Positions 38,550 through 47,616 of a stretch of DNA of 64,000 nucleotides are shown here, piece after piece; within the stretch, counting starts at the first letter, position 1, and every line of letters starts with the position of its first letter. The position numbers and the translations under genes were made by a program. A model generated the notes under the pieces. The model saw only the letters and a list, made by a program, of their open reading frames with translations. It searched no databases and was not told the origin of the DNA. Source of the DNA: Desulfobacter latus. Lineage in GTDB: Bacteria > Desulfobacterota > Desulfobacteria > Desulfobacterales > Desulfobacteraceae. The stretch is from contig NZ_JACADJ010000001.1 in NCBI RefSeq assembly GCF_013389365.1, forward strand, positions 91,160 through 155,159, written 5' to 3'.

Positions 38550-39935
38550 TCAGATAGTTTCTTTGTATTCATTCAGTTTATTGCGAAGGGTTCTAACGCT
38601 GATTCCCAGAATCTTTGCCGCATGGGTTCGGTTCCCCTCGGTCTGATCCAGTGTCCTGAAAATCATTTTTTGTTCCATCTCTTTAAGGGAGACAGCGGAA
38701 AAGTCTTCATTCTCAATGGATTCTAGGTCTGTGTCATCATCGGTAAGGGGCATGTCGCCACCATCATCCATGAGCAGATCAGAAGGGGTGATCATATCGG
38801 TTTCAGCAAGCAGGACCGCACGATGAATGACATTTTCAAGCTCCCGGATATTGCCGGGAAAGGAATGGTTTTGAAGCACGGAACGCGCCTGATCCGTCAA
38901 TCCCTTGACGGATCTTGCGTCAATCCGGCAGTATTTTTTTATAAAAAAATCACATAAGGGCCGGATGTCCCGACTGCGCTCGCGCAAGGGGGGGATAATC
39001 AGCGGAATGGTATTGAGACGATAAAACAGATCCTCCCTGAATACCTGGTTTTCCACGGCGGCCTTGGCATCCCGGTTGGTGGTGGCGATCACCCGGACAT
39101 CTACATCCACAGGCTGGGTGCCCCCCACCCGGTCGACCACTTTTTCCTGAAGCACCCGTAGCAATTTGGATTGCAGGTGAAACTGCATCTCCGTAATTTC
39201 ATCCAGAAACAGGGTGCCTTTATCAGCCAGTTCAAATTTACCGACCTTCCTTGCCAATGCACCGGTAAACGCCCCTTTTTCATGGCCGAATAATTCGCTT
39301 TCCAGAAGATTTTCCGGCAGGGCTGCGCAGTTGACGGCAATAAATGGCTGATGCCGGCGGGTACTTTTTTCATGCAGAAATTTTGCAAGCAGTTCCTTGC
39401 CGGTACCGCTTTCCCCCTGGATGAGTACCGATGCCGACGAATCCGCCACTCGGCCGGCAAGCTTGAGCAGACGCTCCATTTTGGGGTCTCTGGTAATGAT
39501 TTGAACGGCTTTATGCTTAATTATTTTTTTATTTTCTGCTTCCCGATCCCCAGATGAGGGCGCAATGGCTGTGGCCAAAGATTTTTTTACGCTGAGTTCA
39601 AGCTGTTTGGGGTCAACCGGCTTGATCAGATAATCCATGGCACCGTGCTGTATCAGGCGGACGGCATAATCCATCACAGGATCCGGGGTAAGGATAATGG
39701 TCTTTGGCACGCCAATGTCGGAATCAGCCGCCTGTTTAAGGAAATCCAACGCTGAGAATCCCGGTGTACCATCGTCGGCGACAACCACCGCAGGTCTTTG
39801 GGAAATCAGGTGGGGGATTGCATCCGAGCCGTCGGGCACGGCATCAACCATAAAACCCATCCCTTCGAACAGGTCGGTATAGGTCATTCGCTCTTTGGGG
39901 TTTTCAATTATGAGAAATAATCGTTGTCCAGGCAC
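38550..39935 (-). CDS. Sigma-54-dependent response regulator (NtrC/FlgR-like)
   Basis: A 461-residue transcription activator with GTG start at 39935. A receiver-like domain fills about residues 5-120: the phospho-acceptor aspartate (VADDGTPG) and the lysine (YLIKPVD) are present, but the usual acidic pair reads EN. The AAA+ domain follows with Walker A GESGTGKE, the sigma-54 contact loop GAFTGA and LFLDEITEM. The C-terminal Fis-type helix-turn-helix ends in LGISVRTLRNKLNEY. It lies between the TPR gene and flgB. Control of flagellar genes is inferred from position. Confidence 0.93.
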   Translation of the reverse strand: MPGQRLFLIIENPKERMTYTDLFEGMGFMVDAVPDGSDAIPHLISQRPAVVVADDGTPGFSALDFLKQAADSDIGVPKTIILTPDPVMDYAVRLIQHGAMDYLIKPVDPKQLELSVKKSLATAIAPSSGDREAENKKIIKHKAVQIITRDPKMERLLKLAGRVADSSASVLIQGESGTGKELLAKFLHEKSTRRHQPFIAVNCAALPENLLESELFGHEKGAFTGALARKVGKFELADKGTLFLDEITEMQFHLQSKLLRVLQEKVVDRVGGTQPVDVDVRVIATTNRDAKAAVENQVFREDLFYRLNTIPLIIPPLRERSRDIRPLCDFFIKKYCRIDARSVKGLTDQARSVLQNHSFPGNIRELENVIHRAVLLAETDMITPSDLLMDDGGDMPLTDDDTDLESIENEDFSAVSLKEMEQKMIFRTLDQTEGNRTHAAKILGISVRTLRNKLNEYKETI

Positions 39936-39950
39936 GTTGCCAAAGCATCC

Positions 39951-42512
39951 TTATGAATTTATTATTTTTTCCGCCAGCCCCATCGTGTTCAGCCGCTGTT
40001 GGGCAAGCCGGGCCCAGACCGAGTCGTAAGACTGTGCTACCTGCTCAAAGGTTGCTTTTGCTTTATCCAGCACATTGCCTTTCTGGTAGGCGTCCCCCAG
40101 CAGAAAACCGATGTTGGATTTGGCCCGGTCATCCTCTGAAAAATTAAGGGCTTTGGCAAAGGCATTGGCTGCCTGAGCATAGGAGTTCATTTTCAGATAA
40201 GTGGATCCCAATGTTTTGTAAGCCTCGGCCAGTATCTTGTAATTTTCGCCCGGAGATGCAGCGAACGCCTTCACTGCACGGGCCTGGAGTCCGGCCGCCG
40301 CCTTCAGGTCTGATTTTTTCTGATAGACATCGGCGCGTAGCATGAGTATCCGCCCTTTATCCAAAGCATTCTTCTCCGCCTTATACGCTGAAACAAACGC
40401 ATCATCCGCCTTTGAGAGTTTGCCCTTTTCCAGATAAATCCGCCCGATCCGGATCAGGCCCTCCCCCCGGTTTTTATCCTTTGGGAACCTTTTTTCAAAG
40501 GCGTTTAATAACTTTAAAGCATCGTTATCCCTGCCCGATTCATCCATGGCCTTGCCCAGCCCAAACAGCAGTAACGCCGGCCGTTCTATCCTTTTATGGA
40601 GCTTATAAGCGGTAATCAACTGATTAAATGCCTCTTCATACAAATCTGCCTGTAAATATGCAGTGCCCACATAAAAGGGGATCAGGCGTCCCCCTATTTT
40701 TTTTAACTTGACCTCGTCTTTTTCATATCTCATTAATATAGAGGTATATTCATCTGCCTTCAACTGTTCTTTGAACAATGCCTCGTAAGCTTTTTGCATT
40801 AGCTTAACCGCCTCGTAGCGCAATCCCCTGGGATGGGTGGCCAATAAATCCTCAATCTCCTGAATACACTTATCATATTCACCGTTCTTCTGGTAAATTT
40901 CAGCCAGGCGCATCATGGCGATTCGGGCATAGGTATTTTCAGGAAACCGGGTTTTGATCATCTGGTAGATTTCAATCTTTTCAGCATCTGTTTTTAAATA
41001 TCTGGCGATTCCAATAGACGCATTGATATATCCCGAGGATTCCGGGTATTTTTCCCGGACAAGTTCGTACAACTTGATTGCCTTTTGCTCCTGGTTATCC
41101 ATGCCATAGGCATCACCGGCCTTGCTTAACGCCATATCAGGTTCTTCGATATCGGGAAATAGACTTAACAGTCGGATATAATTTTCCCGGGCCCCTTTAC
41201 TCAGGCCCAATTCAAAATAGGCATCTGCCGTGTATTTGAGCAGATCCGCAGATTCATAAATTTTTTCTGTATCATTTTTTATAACATAATTAAGAACGCT
41301 CAACGCATCATAGTATCGCAGGTTTTTAAACAGTGCCTTACCATAACCAAACCCGGCATCTGTTATATAGTCGTGGCTTATTTTTGACTCAAAAACTTTT
41401 TTATACAGTTTCAACGCTTTGTCGGTATAACCTTTGTCATTGTAAATTTCGGCCAGATGATACTCTACTTCAGGCATACCGGAATAGTCCGGAAAGTCTT
41501 TGCTGATGATATCAAAATATCCTTGGGCCGTTGCGCTGTTGTGTAAACGGGTATGAATCAATCCCATGGCGGCATAGGCAAAGGGAAGATAGCTTGATTT
41601 AGGATAAGCAACCATGGCATCTTGAAACATACGTTCAGCAGTCAAAAGCCCGGTCGAATCATCATTTTCAACAGCCATAAAATTGACATAAGCCCTTAAA
41701 TAGTAGGCCTGTTCCAGGCACAAGGCATTTTCTTCAAACAAATACTGATCCAGGATGGCGCCGGCTTCTTTATATAGTTGTTTTTTAAGCAGAATCATCG
41801 CATTTTTAACTGCATTGGCCTGACAGCCCCGTAACGGGTCATCGCCCCGGTATATATCGCTGATATCTCCTTTAAAAAGACTGGCCTGACGCTTTGGGTG
41901 CGTATAAATCGGGGGGGGCTTGATTCCTTCATTTATTTTTGTCAAGCTGGGCTCTTTTTGGGGGACGGGATCCGGGAGTTGTACTTTCGGGGTTCGCTTC
42001 GGTTGGGGCAGAGGGGTGGGCTTTTGCTCGGCAAACCTATTCGGGGTATCGGTAAGGCGGCGCGTCTCCCTGGGGTCAGTCGCCGGCTGAGGCGTAAGCT
42101 TCACGGCTCTATTTAAAACCACGGTCAATTGATTATTGGCAGCATCGAAAGCGGATTTGATTTTTTCATCACCGGCGTGCTTGGTCGTGACCATTACGGC
42201 GACTACATTTCCTTCAAGGCTTTCTACATGGACGGATTCAAGGTCCGGGTTGTCCTTTCCCCTAATAACAAGCCCTGTGGTCAGGCTTGCATTCTTAATG
42301 GCCACCAGGACTTCCCGTTTGCCGACACGGATTACTTTTACAGGGGCTTTCCCGGTCATATCAACCGTCACTGAAAAGGGATTGTCCTTGACCTGTATTG
42401 CTTTAACAACGGGGACTGCGGCCATGGTCGTCCCTGCCGGAATGAACAGGTAGAAAAATGCAGTCCAGACCGTTGATAAAATCTTCAGGTATGTGGGACT
42501 TAATTCTCTCAT
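39951..42512 (-). CDS. AMIN/TPR-repeat protein, probably exported
   Basis: An 853-residue protein with an N-terminal signal (ILSTVWTAFFYLFIPAGTTMAA), an AMIN-like domain at about 32-140 (VKAIQVKDNPFSVTVDMTG), a proline-rich linker, and then about 15 TPR or Sel1-like helical repeats to the end. AMIN domains target proteins to the cell wall and envelope. A sigma-54-like promoter lies just upstream (42555-42570), and the NtrC-type gene follows 15 bases later, so it probably belongs to the sigma-54 flagellar regulon. Its role, perhaps in envelope or motor assembly, is unknown. Confidence 0.85.
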   Translation of the reverse strand: MRELSPTYLKILSTVWTAFFYLFIPAGTTMAAVPVVKAIQVKDNPFSVTVDMTGKAPVKVIRVGKREVLVAIKNASLTTGLVIRGKDNPDLESVHVESLEGNVVAVMVTTKHAGDEKIKSAFDAANNQLTVVLNRAVKLTPQPATDPRETRRLTDTPNRFAEQKPTPLPQPKRTPKVQLPDPVPQKEPSLTKINEGIKPPPIYTHPKRQASLFKGDISDIYRGDDPLRGCQANAVKNAMILLKKQLYKEAGAILDQYLFEENALCLEQAYYLRAYVNFMAVENDDSTGLLTAERMFQDAMVAYPKSSYLPFAYAAMGLIHTRLHNSATAQGYFDIISKDFPDYSGMPEVEYHLAEIYNDKGYTDKALKLYKKVFESKISHDYITDAGFGYGKALFKNLRYYDALSVLNYVIKNDTEKIYESADLLKYTADAYFELGLSKGARENYIRLLSLFPDIEEPDMALSKAGDAYGMDNQEQKAIKLYELVREKYPESSGYINASIGIARYLKTDAEKIEIYQMIKTRFPENTYARIAMMRLAEIYQKNGEYDKCIQEIEDLLATHPRGLRYEAVKLMQKAYEALFKEQLKADEYTSILMRYEKDEVKLKKIGGRLIPFYVGTAYLQADLYEEAFNQLITAYKLHKRIERPALLLFGLGKAMDESGRDNDALKLLNAFEKRFPKDKNRGEGLIRIGRIYLEKGKLSKADDAFVSAYKAEKNALDKGRILMLRADVYQKKSDLKAAAGLQARAVKAFAASPGENYKILAEAYKTLGSTYLKMNSYAQAANAFAKALNFSEDDRAKSNIGFLLGDAYQKGNVLDKAKATFEQVAQSYDSVWARLAQQRLNTMGLAEKIINS

Positions 42513-42554
42513 GACATATTTATATCCGTTGGGTTTATGGTTGGAGAATTAAAA

Positions 42555-42570
42555 AGCAAATAATATACCA
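42555..42570 (-). promoter_or_regulatory. Sigma-54-type promoter ahead of the TPR gene
   Basis: Reading the minus strand from 42570, TGGTATATTATTTGCT has TGG and TTGCT with the GG and GC doublets exactly 12 bases apart, the -24/-12 spacing. The middle (TAT for CAC) departs from consensus. A start near 42544 would give a leader of about 32 bases before the TPR gene. The gap 42513-42814 shows nothing else. Confidence 0.5.
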
Positions 42571-42814
42571 TCCCTGTGATTATGTGTCATATCAGATTGA
42601 ATGGTCTTTAAAAAACTATAGCCTATAGCAAATAAATTGGTCCCGTTTTTCTTGTTCGTGTTCGAGTTTTTCGGTCAGCCTGTGACTCACAAGTACTGCC
42701 GAACATATTCCTTTTAATTTATCAGTCATAGTAATTTGGAGCAAGAGCAATATCAGGATTGAGTGTTCTTACGATGAACAACAAACGGGGTGTGGGGATT
42801 TTCGGCGGCAGGTG

Positions 42815-43870
42815 TCAAAAAACCGGCATTTCATCTTCCGGTTCAATATCCATTTTTTTTATCTTTTCAACCAGGGTTGTTCGGTTCATTTTCAACATTT
42901 CAGCGGCCTTTGCTTTTACCCATCCGGTTTTATTCAAGGCGTGGGTAATTAACGATCTTTGATACGATTCCACGGCCTCATTAAAACCGATGTTCTTCTG
43001 GAACACACCCGCCACACAGACCGGGGTAACATCTGTCCCGGCAGCGCTCATGCAGCCCGGCAGATCCGCTATGCTGACGGTATCCGCCTCCACAAGGACC
43101 GACAGCCGTTCCACCAGATTTTCCAGTTCCCGAATATTTCCAGGCCATTCATAGGTTTCAAGCATCTGTTTTACCGAATCAGGAAATATCTTGGGTGTGT
43201 ATTCACTATTGCGCCGTGCAAAATCGGACTGAAAATGATCTACTAAGTGCATGATATCTTCAGGGCGTTCCCGCAGGGGCAGGATGTTGATGGGAATCAC
43301 ATTAAGGCGGTAATACAAATCTTCCCTGAATTTGTTATCTTCTATCGCGGCAGTTAAGTTTTTGTTGGTGGCGGAAATGACCCTGATATCCACTGCTATG
43401 GTCTGGGAACCGCCCACCCGTTCAAACCGTCTTTCCTGCAACGCGCGTAACAGTTTTACCTGGAGGTCAGGACTCATATCACCGATTTCATCCAGAAAAA
43501 TCGTCCCTTTATCAGCAATTTCAAAACGCCCGCTCCTTGCCCGGTGGGCACCGGTAAATGCGCCTTTCTCATGGCCGAATAATTCACTTTCGAGAAGTTC
43601 GCTGGGAATGGCCCCGCAATTGATAACCACCATGGGGCCGTCTTTTCTGGCTGAATTTTTATGAATGGCCCGGGCAATCAGTTCCTTGCCCGTACCGCTT
43701 TCTCCTGTGATAAGCACCGATGAATCAGATCGTGAAACTTTGCGCACCCGGTCGAGTACGGCCATCAGTCCCTTACTTACCCCGGCAATGCCGTTGCGGT
43801 TAAAATCCGATTTATTTTTGAGCGGCGTATTGATAGAGCCGGTTGTTTTTTCAGCTGTTGCTTGGGCCAT
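42815..43870 (-). CDS. Sigma-54 interaction-domain activator, FleQ-like without receiver
   Basis: A 351-residue AAA+ regulator. After a short N-terminus, the ATPase domain (about 25-250) has Walker A GESGTGKE, GAFTGA, and IFLDEIGDM; the C-terminal Fis-type helix-turn-helix contains KTGWVKAKAAEMLKMNRTTL. It lacks a phosphorylatable receiver, so control would come by another route, as with FleQ, which binds c-di-GMP. It sits next to cheY, cheX, PilZ and HD-GYP genes, all of which fit c-di-GMP or chemotaxis control. Regulated targets inferred. Confidence 0.9.
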   Translation of the reverse strand: MAQATAEKTTGSINTPLKNKSDFNRNGIAGVSKGLMAVLDRVRKVSRSDSSVLITGESGTGKELIARAIHKNSARKDGPMVVINCGAIPSELLESELFGHEKGAFTGAHRARSGRFEIADKGTIFLDEIGDMSPDLQVKLLRALQERRFERVGGSQTIAVDIRVISATNKNLTAAIEDNKFREDLYYRLNVIPINILPLRERPEDIMHLVDHFQSDFARRNSEYTPKIFPDSVKQMLETYEWPGNIRELENLVERLSVLVEADTVSIADLPGCMSAAGTDVTPVCVAGVFQKNIGFNEAVESYQRSLITHALNKTGWVKAKAAEMLKMNRTTLVEKIKKMDIEPEDEMPVF

Positions 43871-43884
43871 GGGATCTGACTTAT

Positions 43885-44259
43885 TTATTTAAGAATCTTT
43901 TTGAGTTTGTCTGAAATGGCCTCTGCTGTAAACGGCTTGACCACGTAATTGGAGACACCGGCTTGTACGGCTTCTATGACGTTTTGTTTCTGGGCTTCCG
44001 CCGTGACCATCAGGAATGGTGTTTTTTTATACTCACTGCTGGCTCGTACCTTTTTCAACAGTTCAAGCCCCGTCATTTTGGGCATGTTCCAGTCGGAAAT
44101 AATCAGATCAATCTTTTGGCTTTCAAGGACGCTCAACGCCGTTGTACCATCATCGGCCTCCACCAAATTTTTAAAACCAAGCTGTTTTAAAATATTCTTC
44201 AGAATACGGCGCATGGTCGCAAAATCGTCAATTATTAAAATCTTGATGGATGTGTCCAT
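43885..44259 (-). CDS. cheY: Chemotaxis response regulator CheY
   Basis: Single-domain response regulator, 124 residues, starting at ATG 44259 with AAGGAG about nine bases upstream. It has the acidic pair IIDDF near residue 9, phospho-acceptor ISDWNMPKMTG near 53, the threonine in VTAEA and lysine in VVKPFTAE, so all CheY catalytic positions are intact. It follows cheX and is followed by the FleQ-like gene. Confidence 0.92.
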   Translation of the reverse strand: MDTSIKILIIDDFATMRRILKNILKQLGFKNLVEADDGTTALSVLESQKIDLIISDWNMPKMTGLELLKKVRASSEYKKTPFLMVTAEAQKQNVIEAVQAGVSNYVVKPFTAEAISDKLKKILK

Positions 44260-44298
44260 TGCCACATTCTCCTTCTTAATTGGATTGAAACCCATCTT

Positions 44299-44760
44299 CT
44301 ACCTATCAAAACACACCTCAATTGTAAAATTTCCACCATCGGTTTGAAAGGGGATTGCGATTTTAGGGCCATTCCCATAGTGCCTGATGGTATGTTTTTT
44401 TCCAGTGATCACTGATGGTATGGCAGCCTTGAACACCTTGCCCATGTCATCGAGTTCCCGTCGGGCCTGTCCGGAAATCATATTTGTCAGTTCTCCAACG
44501 GCATCGGCAATATCATCGTTGAGCCCGTCTATTTTTTCTCCGAACATGTTGGAAACCACCGTTAGAATACATTTTTCTTCAAAGGTGACGGCAATGGTTC
44601 CCTGGGCGACCCCGGTCAGTCCCATAACACCGGTTACATCACCCACGGCGATATTATTCTTTTTCAAGTATGGTTTTTCCGCTGTAACCGTAACAAAAGC
44701 CATTGTTTCCAGAACGTTAATGGTTGCATTGATAAATGGATTTATCAGTGTAACATCCAA
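44299..44760 (-). CDS. cheX: CheX-type chemotaxis phosphatase
   Basis: Predicted to dephosphorylate CheY. The 153-residue protein matches the CheX domain with the key phosphatase segment AVGELTNMISGQAR (Glu and Asn of the E-x-x-N pattern) near residue 88, and an N-terminal INPFINATINVLETM helix. It lies beside the cheY gene. No membrane segment. Alternatively a related CheC-like protein. Confidence 0.88.
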   Translation of the reverse strand: MDVTLINPFINATINVLETMAFVTVTAEKPYLKKNNIAVGDVTGVMGLTGVAQGTIAVTFEEKCILTVVSNMFGEKIDGLNDDIADAVGELTNMISGQARRELDDMGKVFKAAIPSVITGKKHTIRHYGNGPKIAIPFQTDGGNFTIEVCFDR

Positions 44761-44811
44761 TGTCCAATACCTCCGGTCGATTTTAAATTATACCCGATAT
44801 TACCGGGAAAA

Positions 44812-45165
44812 TCAGTCTTTAGCTTCAATATTATATAAAACCAACATTTTTAGATGGCTATATGTGTCGAGGTCCATGGACTCGAACGCGACACCAAATC
44901 CGGCATCCGTATGTCTGACAATTCGTCCCTGAATTTCCAGCTTGAGATCATCTGTTCCCCGGGACAGATAAACAGTCACCCGGCACGCCGTATCTAAGGA
45001 CGGCCGCTTCTCTGTTTTGACAAACAGTCCTCTTTGGCTCAAATCCTTTGAATCGGCCATAAATTGAACATGTTGTCCGGACACATCAAGCATACGAATT
45101 TCAATTCTGGTTGTAAACGTTACCCTGGAATATTTTCGCCTGTCATCTTTGTCCGAATTACTCAA
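44812..45165 (-). CDS. PilZ-domain protein
   Basis: A 117-residue PilZ protein, a c-di-GMP receptor. The two binding motifs are visible: RRKYSR near residue 8 and DLSQRGLF near residue 42. The domain fills nearly the whole protein. It is the second gene after the HD-GYP response regulator, so nearby genes can degrade and sense c-di-GMP. Confidence 0.9.
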   Translation of the reverse strand: MSNSDKDDRRKYSRVTFTTRIEIRMLDVSGQHVQFMADSKDLSQRGLFVKTEKRPSLDTACRVTVYLSRGTDDLKLEIQGRIVRHTDAGFGVAFESMDLDTYSHLKMLVLYNIEAKD

Positions 45166-45256
45166 TGTAATGTCACTCCACGCTGAAACATCTAAAATGT
45201 TCTACTCAATAATCTTTTAGGCGAGATTAGCATATTTCATTTTGGGGCTCAAGCCA

Positions 45257-46780
45257 TTAAAAATCATCCGGCAGGCTCTGACCCGCCACCTGCAGAAAAG
45301 CATCCACCACCTCCGGATCAAACTGAGTGCCTGAATTTTCAATGATTATGTCAAGAACAACTTGCTTTTCCATTTTCTTGCGGTAGGCTCTGTCCGAAGC
45401 CATGGCGTCATAACAGTCGGCAACGGACAAGATCCGTGCAAGTTTAGGAATTTGTTTTCCTTTCAGTCCGTCGGGATATCCCGTGCCGTCAAAACGTTCA
45501 TGATGATGCCGGATAATTTTTGCTTCCCTGTCCCACAAACCCAGTTTGCTTATAATATCAGCGCCGATGGCAGGATGCTCTTTTATTTTTTCGTATTCGT
45601 CTTTGGTCAGACGCCCGGGTTTTAAAAGGATATCATCCCTGATACCTATTTTACCGATATCATGAAGGCTGCCGGCTACATTAATCATGTCCAGTTCTTC
45701 TTCTGTACACCCCATCTCTTCAGCAATCATTTGAGCCAGTCTCGCCACTCTGCTGGAGTGTTTGCGGGTATAAAGATCCCGGACCTCAAGGGCCGTAACA
45801 AATGCAAACAGGGTGAAAAATAAGTTTTCATATATATTTTCATATAACGCGATATTTTCAATACTTGAGGCGGCTTTCTGGGTGATAAAGCTTAAATAAT
45901 AAAGATCATGTCCTTCAAAAAACTGCGGCTCCTGGAAAATATAAGCCGAGACAACACCGAATATTTTATCCCGGATTTTCAATGGTGCAACCATAAAGGA
46001 GTGTACTTGTCCTTTCATTGATGGGATACCGGACGCATCTGCAATAAGACAGGGCGTGTAATCGCTGCCCAACGACTCTATGATAAATGCTTTTTCCTGT
46101 TCCGGAATATCTGTGGAATAAGGTGCCGGGTATTTTTTATTTTGCACATTTGCTTTGTCCACAAGGACCAGGGAATTCTTTTCCGAATAAACATGAAAAA
46201 AGACCAGGTCTGCCTTAAGTTCTTCGACGCCCAACCGGACAACCTTGTTAAAAATTCCATAACTGGAATCAATGGCGGCAAAATCTTCCATGATCCGGTT
46301 TAAGGTATTGACTTCCTCCACTTTTTTAACCAATTCGTTGTTGAGTTGATGCAGCCGGTCCCGCCGTTCCACCTCTTCCTTGAGAATCAGATTTTCAACA
46401 AAAAGCTCGCGTTCGCGCAGTATCCTGCGCAGGGTCAATTCCATCTGTTCAAGGTTTACAGGCTTGATCAGGTAATCCACAACCCCGTTTTTCAGGGTCT
46501 GGATGGTATTTTCAAGGGAGGGATACCCGGTCATTACCACAACAGGAAGAGTTGTATCAATTTGGCGGATTTGTTCGGCAAGTTCAAGTCCGTCCATTAC
46601 CGGCATATTGATGTCGGTAAAAACGCAGTCTATTTTTTTCCGGCTGATAATATCCAGGGCCTTTTCCCCGTTCTCTGCCGTAAATACATGGTATCCCTTT
46701 CTTTCAAAGAATCCTTCGGTGACATCCAGAATGCCATCCTCATCATCCACCACCAGGATTTTAACGTTGTTCTTGTCCAT
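45257..46780 (-). CDS. Response regulator with GAF and HD-GYP domains
   Basis: Phosphorylation-controlled c-di-GMP phosphodiesterase, about 507 residues. The receiver (about 5-120) has VVDDED, the phospho-aspartate in CVFTDINMPVMDG and a YLIKPVN lysine. A GAF-like domain at about 155-320 and an HD-GYP domain follow, with HDIGKIG near residue 380 and HHERFDGTGYPDGLKG near 430. I use ATG 46780; a TTG at 46789 would add three residues, and the ribosome site is weak for both. It is the first gene of the minus-strand chemotaxis cluster. Confidence 0.9.
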   Translation of the reverse strand: MDKNNVKILVVDDEDGILDVTEGFFERKGYHVFTAENGEKALDIISRKKIDCVFTDINMPVMDGLELAEQIRQIDTTLPVVVMTGYPSLENTIQTLKNGVVDYLIKPVNLEQMELTLRRILRERELFVENLILKEEVERRDRLHQLNNELVKKVEEVNTLNRIMEDFAAIDSSYGIFNKVVRLGVEELKADLVFFHVYSEKNSLVLVDKANVQNKKYPAPYSTDIPEQEKAFIIESLGSDYTPCLIADASGIPSMKGQVHSFMVAPLKIRDKIFGVVSAYIFQEPQFFEGHDLYYLSFITQKAASSIENIALYENIYENLFFTLFAFVTALEVRDLYTRKHSSRVARLAQMIAEEMGCTEEELDMINVAGSLHDIGKIGIRDDILLKPGRLTKDEYEKIKEHPAIGADIISKLGLWDREAKIIRHHHERFDGTGYPDGLKGKQIPKLARILSVADCYDAMASDRAYRKKMEKQVVLDIIIENSGTQFDPEVVDAFLQVAGQSLPDDF

Positions 46781-46825
46781 CGACCTCAACCTGTTGTTAA
46801 TTGGAATTTTTTGTAATTAACATGT

Positions 46826-46841
46826 ATACGAAATATCGTAT
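46826..46841 (-). promoter_or_regulatory. Palindrome in the leader of the HD-GYP gene
   Basis: ATACGA, four bases, TCGTAT forms an operator-like dyad just upstream of the minus-strand HD-GYP gene start, below a TTGGAC-like -35 with a TAAAAT-like -10. No factor is assigned. Confidence 0.35.
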
Positions 46842-46924
46842 TTTATCAACCAACAATCAAATTGTCCAAGGTTTCGGATGTATTTGCACAGTATAGAATT
46901 TAATTTGTTTTTTTGTATTTATTA

Positions 46925-46968
46925 AAGAATAATATTCTTGACTTTAAATTATTTAGAGAATAATATTC
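46925..46968 (+). promoter_or_regulatory. Lrp-gene promoter covered by two operators
   Basis: TTGACT at 46938-46943, a 17-base spacer and TAATAT at 46961-46966 form the promoter. A dyad GAATAATATTC occurs twice, at 46927-46937 (extended to a 15-base palindrome AAGAATAATATTCTT at 46925-46939) and at 46958-46968. The two copies are centred 31 bp apart, three turns of DNA, and overlap the -35 and -10 boxes, a layout fitting autorepression by the Lrp/AsnC product. Confidence 0.7.
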
Positions 46969-47022
46969 ATTATTTGAATGAGATTTACATAATAAATTTA
47001 GTATAAGTTAAATATCATTGTT

Positions 47023-47481
47023 ATGGATAAAATTGATCTGGAAATTCTTAAAATTTTGCAGAAAAAAGCCAGGATACCCAATATTGAAATTTCCAGAACC
47101 ATTGGTATGGCGCCTTCTGCAGTACTTGAGCGGATTAAAAAACTGGAGACAAAAAAGATTATCCAGGGTTACGAGGTACGCCTGAACCCGGATATGTTCG
47201 GTTTTGCCATGACCGCTTTTGTCAACATCCAGGTGATCCGCCCGTCCAATATCAGAGAAACCGGCGAACAACTGGCAGCCATTGAACAGGTCCAGGAAGT
47301 CCATTATCTGGCGGGTGGAGACTCTTTGATGATTAAAGTAAAGGCGTCCGGTAACATGGAACTGGAAGAACTGATACAAACCCGGATTGCCGATATAAGC
47401 AGCATAAAATCAACCAAAACATTTATTGCGCTTTCCACGTTCAAGGAAAGTGCCAAGATCAGACTGCCGGGTGATGTTTAA
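47023..47481 (+). CDS. Lrp/AsnC family transcriptional regulator
   Basis: A 152-residue one-component regulator. The N-terminal winged helix contains MDKIDLEILKILQKKARIPN and IGMAPSAVLERIKKLE; the C-terminal RAM (ligand-binding) domain carries FGFAMTAFVNIQ and VQEVHYLAGGDSLMIKVKA. Family members bind amino acids and form octamers. The neighbour 47617-48885 is a diaminopimelate decarboxylase, so lysine or a related amino acid is a plausible effector (inference). The start lacks a clear Shine-Dalgarno sequence, and the promoter holds two operators. Confidence 0.93.
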   Translation: MDKIDLEILKILQKKARIPNIEISRTIGMAPSAVLERIKKLETKKIIQGYEVRLNPDMFGFAMTAFVNIQVIRPSNIRETGEQLAAIEQVQEVHYLAGGDSLMIKVKASGNMELEELIQTRIADISSIKSTKTFIALSTFKESAKIRLPGDV

Positions 47482-47487
47482 TTTAAG

Positions 47488-47593
47488 AGTATAGGGATTT
47501 CCATTTCCCAGCACCCAGCACCCAGTACCCAGTACCCAGTACCCAGCACCCAGCACCCAGCACCGAACAGCCCGCCCAAAGGGCGCTAATTTA
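47488..47593 (+). repeat. Dispersed repeat with 8 heptamer units (copy 1)
   Basis: Opens AGTATAGGGATTTCCATT, then eight 7-base units CCCAGCA or CCCAGTA (47507-47562), then a closing CGCCC-AAA-GGGCG hairpin and GCTAATTTA. The same framework recurs at 56143-56206 with two units. The copies differ in length by 42 bases, six units. Confidence 0.85.
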
Positions 47594-47616
47594 TTAATAT
47601 AAAAGGAATTATTACC

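Noticed and set aside
47505..47565. Possible CRISPR-like array in the CCCAGCA tandem repeats
   Set aside because: Units are 7 bases with no spacers; this is a simple tandem repeat.
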